Translations under genes and position numbers: made by a program
The notes under the pieces: model-generated
What the model was told of the DNA's origin: nothing
The model's database searches: none
Seen by the model: the letters and a program-made list of their open reading frames with translations, nothing else
In this document: positions 6,908 to 13,739 of the stretch, one piece after another
Layout: every line of letters starts with the position of its first letter
Numbering within the stretch: position 1 is the first letter of the stretch
From: Competibacteraceae bacterium UBA3908
GTDB taxonomy: Bacteria; Pseudomonadota; Gammaproteobacteria; Competibacterales; Competibacteraceae
Direction: 5' to 3'
Assembly (NCBI GenBank): GCA_002391525.1
Contig: DGFE01000243.1
Coordinates: forward strand, 1-15,980
DNA: 15,980 nucleotides

Positions 6908-7054
6908 GCTTCATACCGCCCATACCCTCGAACGTGTCGATCCCGAATGGGCCGGAAGGCGCTTTGGCCGCGGCCTCGCGGGCGCGGCGCCGGCCGGAAC
7001 CATTCTTTCCGCGCGCGAATACTGTTAATCTTTATAAAAAGACCAGGAGGGTTT

Positions 7055-8149
7055 ATGCCAGTCCGACACGTTCTTGTGGTAGACGATTCCAAATCCGCGC
7101 GGCTGATGCTACGCAAGATGTTGCAGGGATTTGGCTTGACCGTGGATACGGTCGATTCCGCCGAGGAAGCGCTGAATTATCTGCGCGGTCAACGGCCGGA
7201 CGCGATTTTCATGGATCATACCATGCCTGGTCTGGATGGCCTGGCGGCCGTGCGGCAGATCAAGAGCGATCCGGTCATCGCGGCGATTCCCGTGACGATG
7301 TACACCTCCAAGGATGAACCCGCCTATCAGGACGAAGCTCGCGCGGCTGGCGCCATGGGCGTGCTGATCAAGCCGGCGACGCCGGATGCGCTCAGCGCCG
7401 TCCTGGAACAGATGAACGTCCTCTTCGACGCGGCCGCCGCGCTGATCGCCAGCGCCCCTCCCCCGACTCCTGCTCCGCCGCCGGTGGCGGAGGCGGTGAC
7501 AACCGAGCAGTTCGAAAAACTCGCCTTCGAAAAAGCCGAGATGGTGGTCTACGACGCCATCGAATCCCAGGTATTGCCGCTGATCAACGACGTGATCGCC
7601 AAGGTACGGCGGGATCTGGAAGCGGGCCAGGAAGAAGCCTGCAGCCGGATCGCCGCCCGGATTTGCGAAGCGCGGCTTGCGCAATGGCAGCCGCCCACAT
7701 CCGATCCGAGCGAAGCTCGCGCGGCGGCCGAGGCGGCGGTTCGGACCCAGCTGCCCCTGCTGGAAGAGCGGCTCGCGGTGTTTCAGCGTGAGGAACGGGC
7801 CGAGATCGAAAGACAAGCGCGGGAAGTGGCCGGTCAGATTTACCAGGGTCAGTTCCACGAGCTGTCCGAGCGGCTGGTGCGTCAGTTGAGCGCGCGTTTT
7901 GCCGAGGCCACTCAAAAGGCTGGGGAGGTTGCCCGCGAAGCGGCGCGCGAGGCGGCGTTGCAAACGATCACCGAGACCGCCGCCGCCGATGCCGGGGAAG
8001 AAGGCAGCCAGGCGGTGGCGGCCAGACAGGCGTTTCACCAGCTGTGGGAAGTGGCCCGGCGCGACGTGCAGCGCCGCATTTATCTGGCTGCCGGTTGGGC
8101 GGCGGCGCTGGGCATCGGAGCGGCGGCGCTGGTCTACGGATTGCGATGA
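7055..8149 (+). CDS. Response regulator with C-terminal membrane anchor
   Basis: A 364-residue protein. Residues 1-125 form a CheY-like receiver domain with acidic pair Asp10/Asp11, phospho-acceptor Asp54 (IFMDHTMPG), Thr84 and Lys106 (LIKPAT). A Pro/Ala-rich linker (about 131-148) leads to a long charged helical region, and the last 20 or so residues (AAGWAAALGIGAAALVYGLR) form one hydrophobic helix, so the protein is probably tail-anchored in the inner membrane. There is no DNA-binding, GGDEF or HPt output domain. The start at 7055 is chosen because CAGGAGG lies 4 bases before it and the receiver fold begins at once. An upstream in-frame extension is Arg/Pro-rich and unlike any family. No histidine kinase lies in the window. 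The next gene encodes a coiled-coil membrane protein and may be its partner. Confidence 0.9.
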   Translation: MPVRHVLVVDDSKSARLMLRKMLQGFGLTVDTVDSAEEALNYLRGQRPDAIFMDHTMPGLDGLAAVRQIKSDPVIAAIPVTMYTSKDEPAYQDEARAAGAMGVLIKPATPDALSAVLEQMNVLFDAAAALIASAPPPTPAPPPVAEAVTTEQFEKLAFEKAEMVVYDAIESQVLPLINDVIAKVRRDLEAGQEEACSRIAARICEARLAQWQPPTSDPSEARAAAEAAVRTQLPLLEERLAVFQREERAEIERQAREVAGQIYQGQFHELSERLVRQLSARFAEATQKAGEVAREAAREAALQTITETAAADAGEEGSQAVAARQAFHQLWEVARRDVQRRIYLAAGWAAALGIGAAALVYGLR

Positions 8150-8213
8150 GGAGGGCGGTAGCCTGGTGACGGACGACCCCCGGGATAAAAGCAAAGCAAG
8201 CGGACTCTGAATC

Positions 8214-9212
8214 ATGATGGACATCCTGTATCTGGGCATCGGAGCGATTGCCGGATTGGTGGCGGGCGGCGCCATCGTCTTTTTGTTGCCCTATCGATCC
8301 CTGCAGCGCGCTCACGCGCGGGTCCGCGCGGAACTCGCGGACGAGCAGATGAAGAACAACGAGTTGCAGAGCGCTATCCTCGGTCAGCAGTCGACGGCCT
8401 ATCAATCCCGCCAGGCGTTGCTGCAACAGCAGAAGCGACTCGAGGACGATCTGACCCAGACCAGAGCGCGCGGCGCCAGCCTGGAACAGCAATATGCCGA
8501 CTTGAAGGCGCGATGCGAGCAGGAGCAGCAGGCGCTGCTTCAGGAAGCCGGGCGGTTGCGCGACTCGGCCGCGCGTATGGAGCAGGAAAAAGGCGCCTTG
8601 CAAAAGCAGTTCGCTCAGGAACGAGTGGAATGGGATCGGCAAATTCAGAGTGTCTTGCTGCAAAACAAGCAGAACGAGGACCAGATGCGCGTGTTGCAAA
8701 AGGACAAGACCCTGTTGAGCACTCGCCTGGAACAGCAGCAGGAGGCGTGGGAGCGTGAGCGATTGGCGCTGCAAATCCAGATCAATACCCTGGAAGACAA
8801 CCTGACGCTGCAAAAGGCGCGCGTCAGCCACAACCTGCCAGCCGACAGCGCCAAGTTGGTGGAGCAGTTGACGGCGGAGGCGGCCGCGGAGTTGAACCGG
8901 CATCGAACCGCCTGGGAAGAAGAGCGCGGTGCCTTGCAACGGGAGTTGGAACAGTTGCGAGCCGAGCGCCAGGCACCGCCCGAACCGGGTAGCCCGGACG
9001 AGGATCAGGACCGGCGGGATTTGCGCCAGCAATTGGAGCAGGCCCGCCGGGAACGGCTGAACCTGGAGCAAAAGATGGCGATGCGGGATCGTCAGGCGGA
9101 GCAGGAGCGCAGTGCGTTGGAAGGTGAAATCGAACAGTTGATGGAAAGACTGCTGCGGTTGCAGCGCGATGGGAGTCACCAGAAAGTCGGCGGAAAACCG
9201 AGTGATGCTTGA
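8214..9212 (+). CDS. Membrane-anchored coiled-coil protein
   Basis: A 332-residue protein of unrecognised function. Residues 4-25 are a single hydrophobic, Gly/Ala-rich helix, likely an N-terminal membrane anchor. Residues 28-320 are almost entirely a Gln/Glu/Arg/Leu-rich helical region with heptad character and many repeats of the type LEQQ and RLEQQQEAWERERLAL, predicting a long cytoplasmic coiled coil. There is no enzymatic motif. It resembles RmuC-like or YhcB-like anchored coiled coils only in layout, lacking their conserved domains. Two adjacent ATG codons at 8214 and 8217 leave the exact start open. It lies 64 bases downstream of the tail-anchored response regulator on the same strand, suggesting that the two proteins pair at the membrane. 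Confidence 0.8.
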   Translation: MMDILYLGIGAIAGLVAGGAIVFLLPYRSLQRAHARVRAELADEQMKNNELQSAILGQQSTAYQSRQALLQQQKRLEDDLTQTRARGASLEQQYADLKARCEQEQQALLQEAGRLRDSAARMEQEKGALQKQFAQERVEWDRQIQSVLLQNKQNEDQMRVLQKDKTLLSTRLEQQQEAWERERLALQIQINTLEDNLTLQKARVSHNLPADSAKLVEQLTAEAAAELNRHRTAWEEERGALQRELEQLRAERQAPPEPGSPDEDQDRRDLRQQLEQARRERLNLEQKMAMRDRQAEQERSALEGEIEQLMERLLRLQRDGSHQKVGGKPSDA

Positions 9213-9219
9213 TTTGGTT

Positions 9220-9239
9220 TCCCGCCCGTGACCGCGGGA
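9220..9239 (+). terminator. Inverted repeat after the coiled-coil gene
   Basis: Seven bases after the stop codon, TCCCGC and GCGGGA form a perfect 6-bp stem around an 8-base loop. It is followed at once by the palindrome ATTCCGGAAT (9239-9248). There is no T-run, so it is not a classical intrinsic terminator, but its place between this gene and galE suggests an mRNA-end structure. Confidence 0.25.
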
Positions 9240-9348
9240 TTCCGGAATCGCCGGCGCCGCCCGGCCCATCGGCGCGCCCCATCGTCGGCTCGCGATCATC
9301 CGATTCCCCGGTCGCGCGGCACAGCGTCGAATAGCGAGGAAAACCTCC

Positions 9349-10314
9349 ATGCGCGTACTCGTGGTTGGCGGAGCAGGCTATATCGGCTCCCACATGGTCA
9401 AATCGCTCCTGCAGCGCGACTGCCAGGTGACCGTGCTGGACAATCTGTCCGCGGGGTATCGGGACGCGGTCAAGGGGGGGCGATTCGTGCTCGGCGATCT
9501 GGGCGAACTGGATGTGCTGGAGGAGGTGTTCCGGGCCGGCCAGTTCGACGGGGTAATGCATTTCGCCTCGCATATCCAGGTCGGCGAATCGGTGCGGGAG
9601 CCGGCCAGGTACTATCGCAACAACGTGTTCAAGACCCAGCACTTGCTGGATGTCATGGTGGCGCATCGCGTGCGCTGCTTCATCTTCTCGTCGACCGCGG
9701 CGATTTTCGGCGAGCCGGCTCGGATCCCGATTGACGAGGATCACCCCAGGAACCCCATCAATCCCTACGGTCGTGGCAAATGGATGGTCGAGCAGATGCT
9801 GGCGGATTACGACGTGGCGTATGGGCTGAAGTCGGTCAGTCTGCGCTATTTCAACGCCGCCGGCGCCGATCCGCAAGGCGAGCTGGGCGAACGTCACGAA
9901 CCGGAGACGCACTTGATTCCGCTGGTGCTGCGCGCCGCCGCCGGTCGCCTGCCGCAGGTCACCGTGTTCGGCACGGATTACGCTACGCCGGACGGCACCT
10001 GCATCCGCGACTACGTCCATGTGACCGATTTGTGCGAGGCGCACTGGCTGGCGTTGCGGCGGTTGCAGGAAGGTGGCGACAGCGTCGCCTACAATCTGGG
10101 CAACGGCAATGGCTTCTCGGTGCGGGAAGTGATCGAGACGGCCCGCACCGTGACCGGTCGTGACATTCCGGTGGTGTACGGCGAACGCCGACCTGGCGAT
10201 CCGGCGCGGCTGGTGGCCGACGCCCGGCGGGCGCGGGCGGAGCTGGGCTGGGAGCCGCGCTACGCCGATTTGGCGACCATCATCGCCCACGCCTGGCGCT
10301 GGGAGGCGCGCTAA
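9349..10314 (+). CDS. galE: UDP-glucose 4-epimerase
   Basis: GalE interconverts UDP-glucose and UDP-galactose, supplying galactose for surface polysaccharides. The 321-residue product has the extended SDR signature: the NAD-binding GGAGYIGSH at 7-15, Asp31 at the end of strand 2, the catalytic Thr116 in FSSTAAIFG, and Tyr140-x3-Lys144 in NPYGRGK. The block RYFNAAGADPQGELGERHEP is diagnostic for GalE. GAGG and CCTC around an AAAA loop (9336-9347) lie immediately before the ATG and could fold over the ribosome-binding site, although the stem is only 4 bp. The gene stands near three sugar-transferase genes, so a role in glycan precursor supply is likely. GalE-like epimerases with N-acetyl substrates cannot be excluded. 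Confidence 0.94.
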   Translation: MRVLVVGGAGYIGSHMVKSLLQRDCQVTVLDNLSAGYRDAVKGGRFVLGDLGELDVLEEVFRAGQFDGVMHFASHIQVGESVREPARYYRNNVFKTQHLLDVMVAHRVRCFIFSSTAAIFGEPARIPIDEDHPRNPINPYGRGKWMVEQMLADYDVAYGLKSVSLRYFNAAGADPQGELGERHEPETHLIPLVLRAAAGRLPQVTVFGTDYATPDGTCIRDYVHVTDLCEAHWLALRRLQEGGDSVAYNLGNGNGFSVREVIETARTVTGRDIPVVYGERRPGDPARLVADARRARAELGWEPRYADLATIIAHAWRWEAR

Positions 10315-10334
10315 GGCGGCGTCGATCCGGGATC

Positions 10335-10739
10335 TCAGGCCGCCATGCGTTCCAGCGCCGCCCGCAATTCGCCTTCCAGCGGCGCCGCCTTTTCGGTGCG
10401 GGTATCGACGATGACGAACGTGACATCGGCGTCGGCGATGACCGTATCGCTGTCCTTGAGCGTCACGATCTGGTGCATGACGCAACTGCGGGTACCGATG
10501 GATTTGACCGAGGTCGCGATTCGCAGTATTTCGCCCATGTAAGCGGCTCGGCGGTAGTTGATGCTGATATTGACCACGGCGAAGGAATAGCTGTCGCCTT
10601 GCAGGAGCTCCAGGTTGCCTTTGCTTTCCAGGAAACTCCAGCGGGCTTCTTCCAGGAATTCCAGATAGCGGGCGTTGTTGACGTGGCGGAACAGGTCGAG
10701 ATGATAGCCCCGTACCTTGATTTCGATGGCATGGTTCAT
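10335..10739 (-). CDS. 4HBT-family acyl-CoA thioesterase (YbgC/FadM-like)
   Basis: A 134-residue hot-dog-fold thioesterase, probably hydrolysing acyl-CoA. Asp15 in DLFRHVNNARYLEFLEEARW is the catalytic Asp of the D-x3-H-V-N motif near the N-terminus, followed by the long central helix of the family. The length is typical. The ATG at 10739 is the only suitable start; upstream in-frame sequence has no family similarity. The gene converges on galE with only 20 bases between the stops and diverges from the phosphopantetheinyl transferase gene. A direct repeat AATCGAC (10794-10800 and 10813-10819) lies upstream and may be regulatory. The substrate is not predictable. Confidence 0.88.
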   Translation of the reverse strand: MNHAIEIKVRGYHLDLFRHVNNARYLEFLEEARWSFLESKGNLELLQGDSYSFAVVNISINYRRAAYMGEILRIATSVKSIGTRSCVMHQIVTLKDSDTVIADADVTFVIVDTRTEKAAPLEGELRAALERMAA

Positions 10740-10907
10740 GGTGGCGTTCCATTGGTGGGCTGAGGCGCCGGTTTCCCGGACCGGTGGAATTGCAATCGAC
10801 GCTAGTGTAAGGAATCGACGGCCGTCCCGCATGGGCGTTTCGGTTGCGGCCATGATCATGATAACGGCCCAGCGGCATGGGGGTCGCCCCAACCGGTTGC
10901 CGGGATT

Positions 10908-11669
10908 GTGGACCCGGAGCGTGGCGTGAGCGGAATCGCCGGATTCCGGCCCTGGCCCGCCGGGACGCCCGCCGCGAGTCCGGCGACCGGCGAGGTCCAC
11001 GTGTGGCTGGCGGATTTGTGGCAGCCGGCGGAACGGCTGGCGGCGTTGGCCGCGATCTTGACGGCGGACGAACGGGAACGGGCGGCACGGTTCCGCTTCC
11101 CCGAACATCGGGACCGCTTCATCGCCGGGCGCGGGTTGTTGCGGGAACTGTTGGCAAGGTATCTGAACCGGTCGGCGGCGGCGCTGCGGTTCGAACCAGG
11201 ACCGCACGGCAAGCCGATGGTGGCCGGCGCGGACGCCGGAACCGGTTTGCATTTCAATCTGTCGCACAGCGGCGATGGCGCGCTGTACGCGATCTCCCGC
11301 CGGGAGGTAGGGGTGGATTTGGAACGCCTCGACCGAACCCTGAATTTCGCCGCCATCATCGACCGCGTTTGCACGCCGCGCGAACTGGCGCGATTCCGGT
11401 CCCAGCCGCCGGAGCGGGAACGGGAAACGTTCTTCGCCTGCTGGACCCGCAAGGAGGCCATCGCCAAGGCGCTGGGCGGTGGACTGGCCAGCGGTCTGCG
11501 CAAACTGGAGGTTTGTTTGGCGGACGGCATGCACGCGGACGGTCGAGTGGTTCTGCGCGACGCCGCGGGACGGCAGTGGAGCGTGTTGAATCTGCCCCTG
11601 GGTCCCGGCTGGGAGGGTGCGCTGGCGGCGGCGGGCGCGGATTGGCGATGGCGGGGCTGGCGCCTGTGA
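10908..11669 (+). CDS. Sfp-type 4'-phosphopantetheinyl transferase
   Basis: This enzyme moves the phosphopantetheine arm of CoA to a serine of a carrier protein. The 253-residue, two-lobed Sfp/AcpT-type product shows FNLSHSGD (116-123), GVDLER (135-140, with metal ligands Asp137 and Glu139) and the second signature WTRKEAIAKALGGGL (179-193, with Glu183 and Lys187). The start is uncertain: GTG at 10908 gives this length, while GTG at 10926 lies about 6 bases after GGAG and may be the true start. No carrier protein, polyketide or peptide synthetase is encoded nearby, so its target is elsewhere. It ends 4 bases before the first possible start of the next gene, implying co-transcription with the sugar-transferase genes. 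Confidence 0.9.
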   Translation: MDPERGVSGIAGFRPWPAGTPAASPATGEVHVWLADLWQPAERLAALAAILTADERERAARFRFPEHRDRFIAGRGLLRELLARYLNRSAAALRFEPGPHGKPMVAGADAGTGLHFNLSHSGDGALYAISRREVGVDLERLDRTLNFAAIIDRVCTPRELARFRSQPPERERETFFACWTRKEAIAKALGGGLASGLRKLEVCLADGMHADGRVVLRDAAGRQWSVLNLPLGPGWEGALAAAGADWRWRGWRL

Positions 11670-11673
11670 GGAG

Positions 11674-12990
11674 ATGAGGCTGGAGCGGCGTTTCGAAGCG
11701 ACTATCGTGGCGACCCAAGAAGACCGAATGCGTGGACCATCCCCGCCCGCGTTATTGCGAATCCGGGTTTTCGACCTGACGCTGGCGCTGCTGCTGGTGC
11801 TGGCGCTGGCGCCGGTGTGGCTGGCGCGTGCCGTGCTGGCCTTGATTCAAACCGGGCGGATAGTCGACCGCGCCGAACGGTTGGGTCGCGACCGCCGGCC
11901 CTTTGCCCGGCTGACGTTCGCCGGAGCGTCGCCAGGTCGCGATTGGCCGGTGTTGTTCAATATCCTGCGCGGCGATATGGCGTTTGCCGGGCCGCGGCCA
12001 CTGACCGCCGCCGAGGCGGCGGAGATGCCAGTCGGCGCGGAAATACGCTTCAGCGTTCGTCCGGGGCTGTTCTCTCCATACCGGCTCCAGCGCCGGACCG
12101 GAATCGCCCATGACGCCGAAAGCGAGCTGGACCGGCGGTTCGTGGAACGCCTGAGCCTGCGCGGCAGCCTGGGGTTGGTCGTCCGTTCGGGTATCGCCGC
12201 GCTGCTGGGCGGTGGCGGCGAACGACCCGCGCCGCCCGTTCTGGATTTTTTCGGTGTCCCGATCACCAACACCACCATGGACGAGGCGGTGGACTGGATC
12301 GCCGTCCGCGCTTCCGCCACCGCCCCTTTTCCCGGCGAGAAGGCGCTGGTGGCCTTCGTCAACCCCGACTGCCTTAACATCGCCTACCGCCACGCGCCTT
12401 ACCGGACCGTGCTCCAGCGCGCGGCCCGGGTGTTGCCGGACGGCATCGGTCTGCATCTCGGCTGTCGGCTGCGCGGACTGGCGCTGGTCGCCAACGTCAA
12501 CGGCACCGACCTGTTTCCGCGTCTGTGCGAGCGCGCCGCCCGCGATGGCCTGCCGCTGTTCCTGCTGGGCGGACGGCCCGGCGTCGCCGAACTGACCGCC
12601 GCCAACATGCGGCAGCGCTATCCGCGACTGATCGTGGCCGGCGCGCAACACGGTTATTTCACCCCGGCGGAGGAGGCCGGCGTCATCGCCCGGATCAACG
12701 CCTCCGGGGCGCGAATCCTGCTGGTGGCGTTCGGCGCGCCCCGGCAGGAATTATGGCTGGCCGAGCGGCACGACCGCCTGCTGCCGCCGGTGCGGCTGGG
12801 CGTGGGCGGCCTGTTCGATTTCTATTCGGGCCGGATGCCCCGCGCGCCGCTGTGGTTGCGCGAAATCGGCCTGGAATGGGTCTGGCGACTCGCGCGGGAA
12901 CCGGGCCGGCTGTGGCGCCGCTACCTGCTCGGCAATCCCCTGTTTCTGTACCGGGTGTGGCGAGAGGCCCGCCAGGAGGCGAAACGATGA
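11674..12990 (+). CDS. Fusion of degenerate PGT domain and WecG/TagA/CpsF glycosyltransferase
   Basis: A 438-residue two-domain membrane protein. Residues about 29-175 resemble the bacterial sugar transferase (PGT) family: an N-terminal hydrophobic helix after RVFDL, then NILRGDMAFAGPRPL. However, the KFRSM block and about 40 residues are gone, and the catalytic Asp-Glu pair is replaced by Arg89-Asp90. Residues about 190-436 form a complete GT26 (WecG/TagA/CpsF) domain with NPDCLNIA, LPDGIGL (catalytic Asp256), NGTDLFPRL, AFGAPRQELW and GVGGLFDFYSG, plus the basic amphipathic C-terminal tail that attaches TagA-like enzymes to membranes. An alternative start at 11728 is possible. The stop overlaps the next start as ATGA. 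The protein probably adds a sugar, perhaps a ManNAc(A)-type residue, to a lipid-linked acceptor. Confidence 0.85.
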   Translation: MRLERRFEATIVATQEDRMRGPSPPALLRIRVFDLTLALLLVLALAPVWLARAVLALIQTGRIVDRAERLGRDRRPFARLTFAGASPGRDWPVLFNILRGDMAFAGPRPLTAAEAAEMPVGAEIRFSVRPGLFSPYRLQRRTGIAHDAESELDRRFVERLSLRGSLGLVVRSGIAALLGGGGERPAPPVLDFFGVPITNTTMDEAVDWIAVRASATAPFPGEKALVAFVNPDCLNIAYRHAPYRTVLQRAARVLPDGIGLHLGCRLRGLALVANVNGTDLFPRLCERAARDGLPLFLLGGRPGVAELTAANMRQRYPRLIVAGAQHGYFTPAEEAGVIARINASGARILLVAFGAPRQELWLAERHDRLLPPVRLGVGGLFDFYSGRMPRAPLWLREIGLEWVWRLAREPGRLWRRYLLGNPLFLYRVWREARQEAKR

Positions 12991-13736
12991 GCGAGCCGGC
13001 GGATCGGCGGATCGAGCCCGATCCGGATTTGCGGGAAGCGCTGTTGCGCCGTTATGGCCGGGTTCGGCCCGACGGGTTCCGGCAACGTTTAAGTTTTCAG
13101 GGCAAGCGGCTGGCGTGGAAAGCGGTGGTCGGCAGCACCTATGTATTCAAGCGTCTGCTCGACATTGTCGTTTCGGCGGAACTGCTGATTTTGCTGGCGC
13201 CGCTCTTTCTGATCGTCGCGGCGCTGATCCGGCTCGAATCGCCGGGACCGGCGTTTTTCCGGCAAATCCGGGTGGGTCGCTGGGGTCGCCTGTTCCCCAT
13301 GTGGAAATTCCGCTCGATGTACCTGGACGCCGAGGCGCGCCAGGCGGCGTTGCTGGCCCGAAACGAGTCGTCCGGCGGGGTGATCTTCAAAATGAAGCAC
13401 GATCCGCGCGTTACCCGGGTCGGGTGGTTTATCCGCAAGACCTCTATCGACGAATTGCCGCAGTTGTGGAACGTGCTGGTCGGCGACATGTCGCTGGTGG
13501 GGCCGCGACCGGCGTTGCCGGGTGAAGTCGATCAGTATTCGCTGGCCGACCGGCGGCGGCTGGAGGTCATTCCCGGCATCACCTGCATCTGGCAGGTTTC
13601 GGGTCGTTCCGACATTCCGTTTCCCGAACAGGTGAAGCTCGACGTGCGCTATATCGAGTCGTCCTCGTTCTGGCAGGATATTCTGCTGCTGCTCAAGACC
13701 GTGCCGGCGGTGCTGCTGGGACGGGGGGCCTACTAG
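12987..13736 (+). CDS. Polyprenyl-phosphate glycosyl-1-phosphate transferase, canonical
   Basis: A 249-residue monotopic PGT (bacterial sugar transferase, WcaJ/HfsE/RfbP C-terminal-type), which starts a polysaccharide repeat unit by moving a sugar-1-phosphate from UDP to undecaprenyl phosphate. The membrane-associated helix is at about 57-82 (RLLDIVVSAELLILLAPLF). KFRSM lies at 107-111, FKMKHDPRVT at about 134-143, the catalytic pair Asp155-Glu156 in TSIDELPQLWNVL, GDMSLVGPRP at 166-175, and PGITCIWQVSGRSD at about 196-209. There is no multi-helix N-terminal part. AGGAGG lies 6 bases before the ATG, which overlaps the preceding stop. It is the only catalytically complete PGT of three in a row. 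The sugar transferred cannot be read from sequence. Confidence 0.93.
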   Translation: MSEPADRRIEPDPDLREALLRRYGRVRPDGFRQRLSFQGKRLAWKAVVGSTYVFKRLLDIVVSAELLILLAPLFLIVAALIRLESPGPAFFRQIRVGRWGRLFPMWKFRSMYLDAEARQAALLARNESSGGVIFKMKHDPRVTRVGWFIRKTSIDELPQLWNVLVGDMSLVGPRPALPGEVDQYSLADRRRLEVIPGITCIWQVSGRSDIPFPEQVKLDVRYIESSSFWQDILLLLKTVPAVLLGRGAY

Positions 13737-13739
13737 ATC

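Noticed and set aside
8166..8210. A 14-codon GTG frame between the response-regulator and coiled-coil genes, after GAGGAGG
   Set aside because: The ribosome-binding site is plausible but the peptide is short, polar and without any recognisable feature. There is not enough to call a gene.
9336..9347. GAGG-AAAA-CCTC hairpin over the galE ribosome-binding site as a riboswitch or thermosensor
   Set aside because: A 4-bp stem is too weak to claim regulation. No larger conserved RNA structure is visible in the leader.
7109..9350. Long minus-strand frames opposite the response-regulator and coiled-coil genes
   Set aside because: The plus-strand proteins have receiver motifs, membrane helices and good ribosome-binding sites. 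The minus-strand products are low-complexity Leu/Gln/Arg sequences, the mirror of a Gln-rich coiled coil.
10851..10860. Palindrome CATGATCATG upstream of the PPTase gene
   Set aside because: It is a single short palindrome with no second copy or recognised consensus, so it was not listed as an operator.
8824..11088. A 754-codon minus-strand frame spanning galE and neighbours
   Set aside because: It runs antisense through the coiled-coil gene, galE and the PPTase start, and its product has no family features. Only the in-frame-unrelated thioesterase at 10335-10739 is real on this strand.
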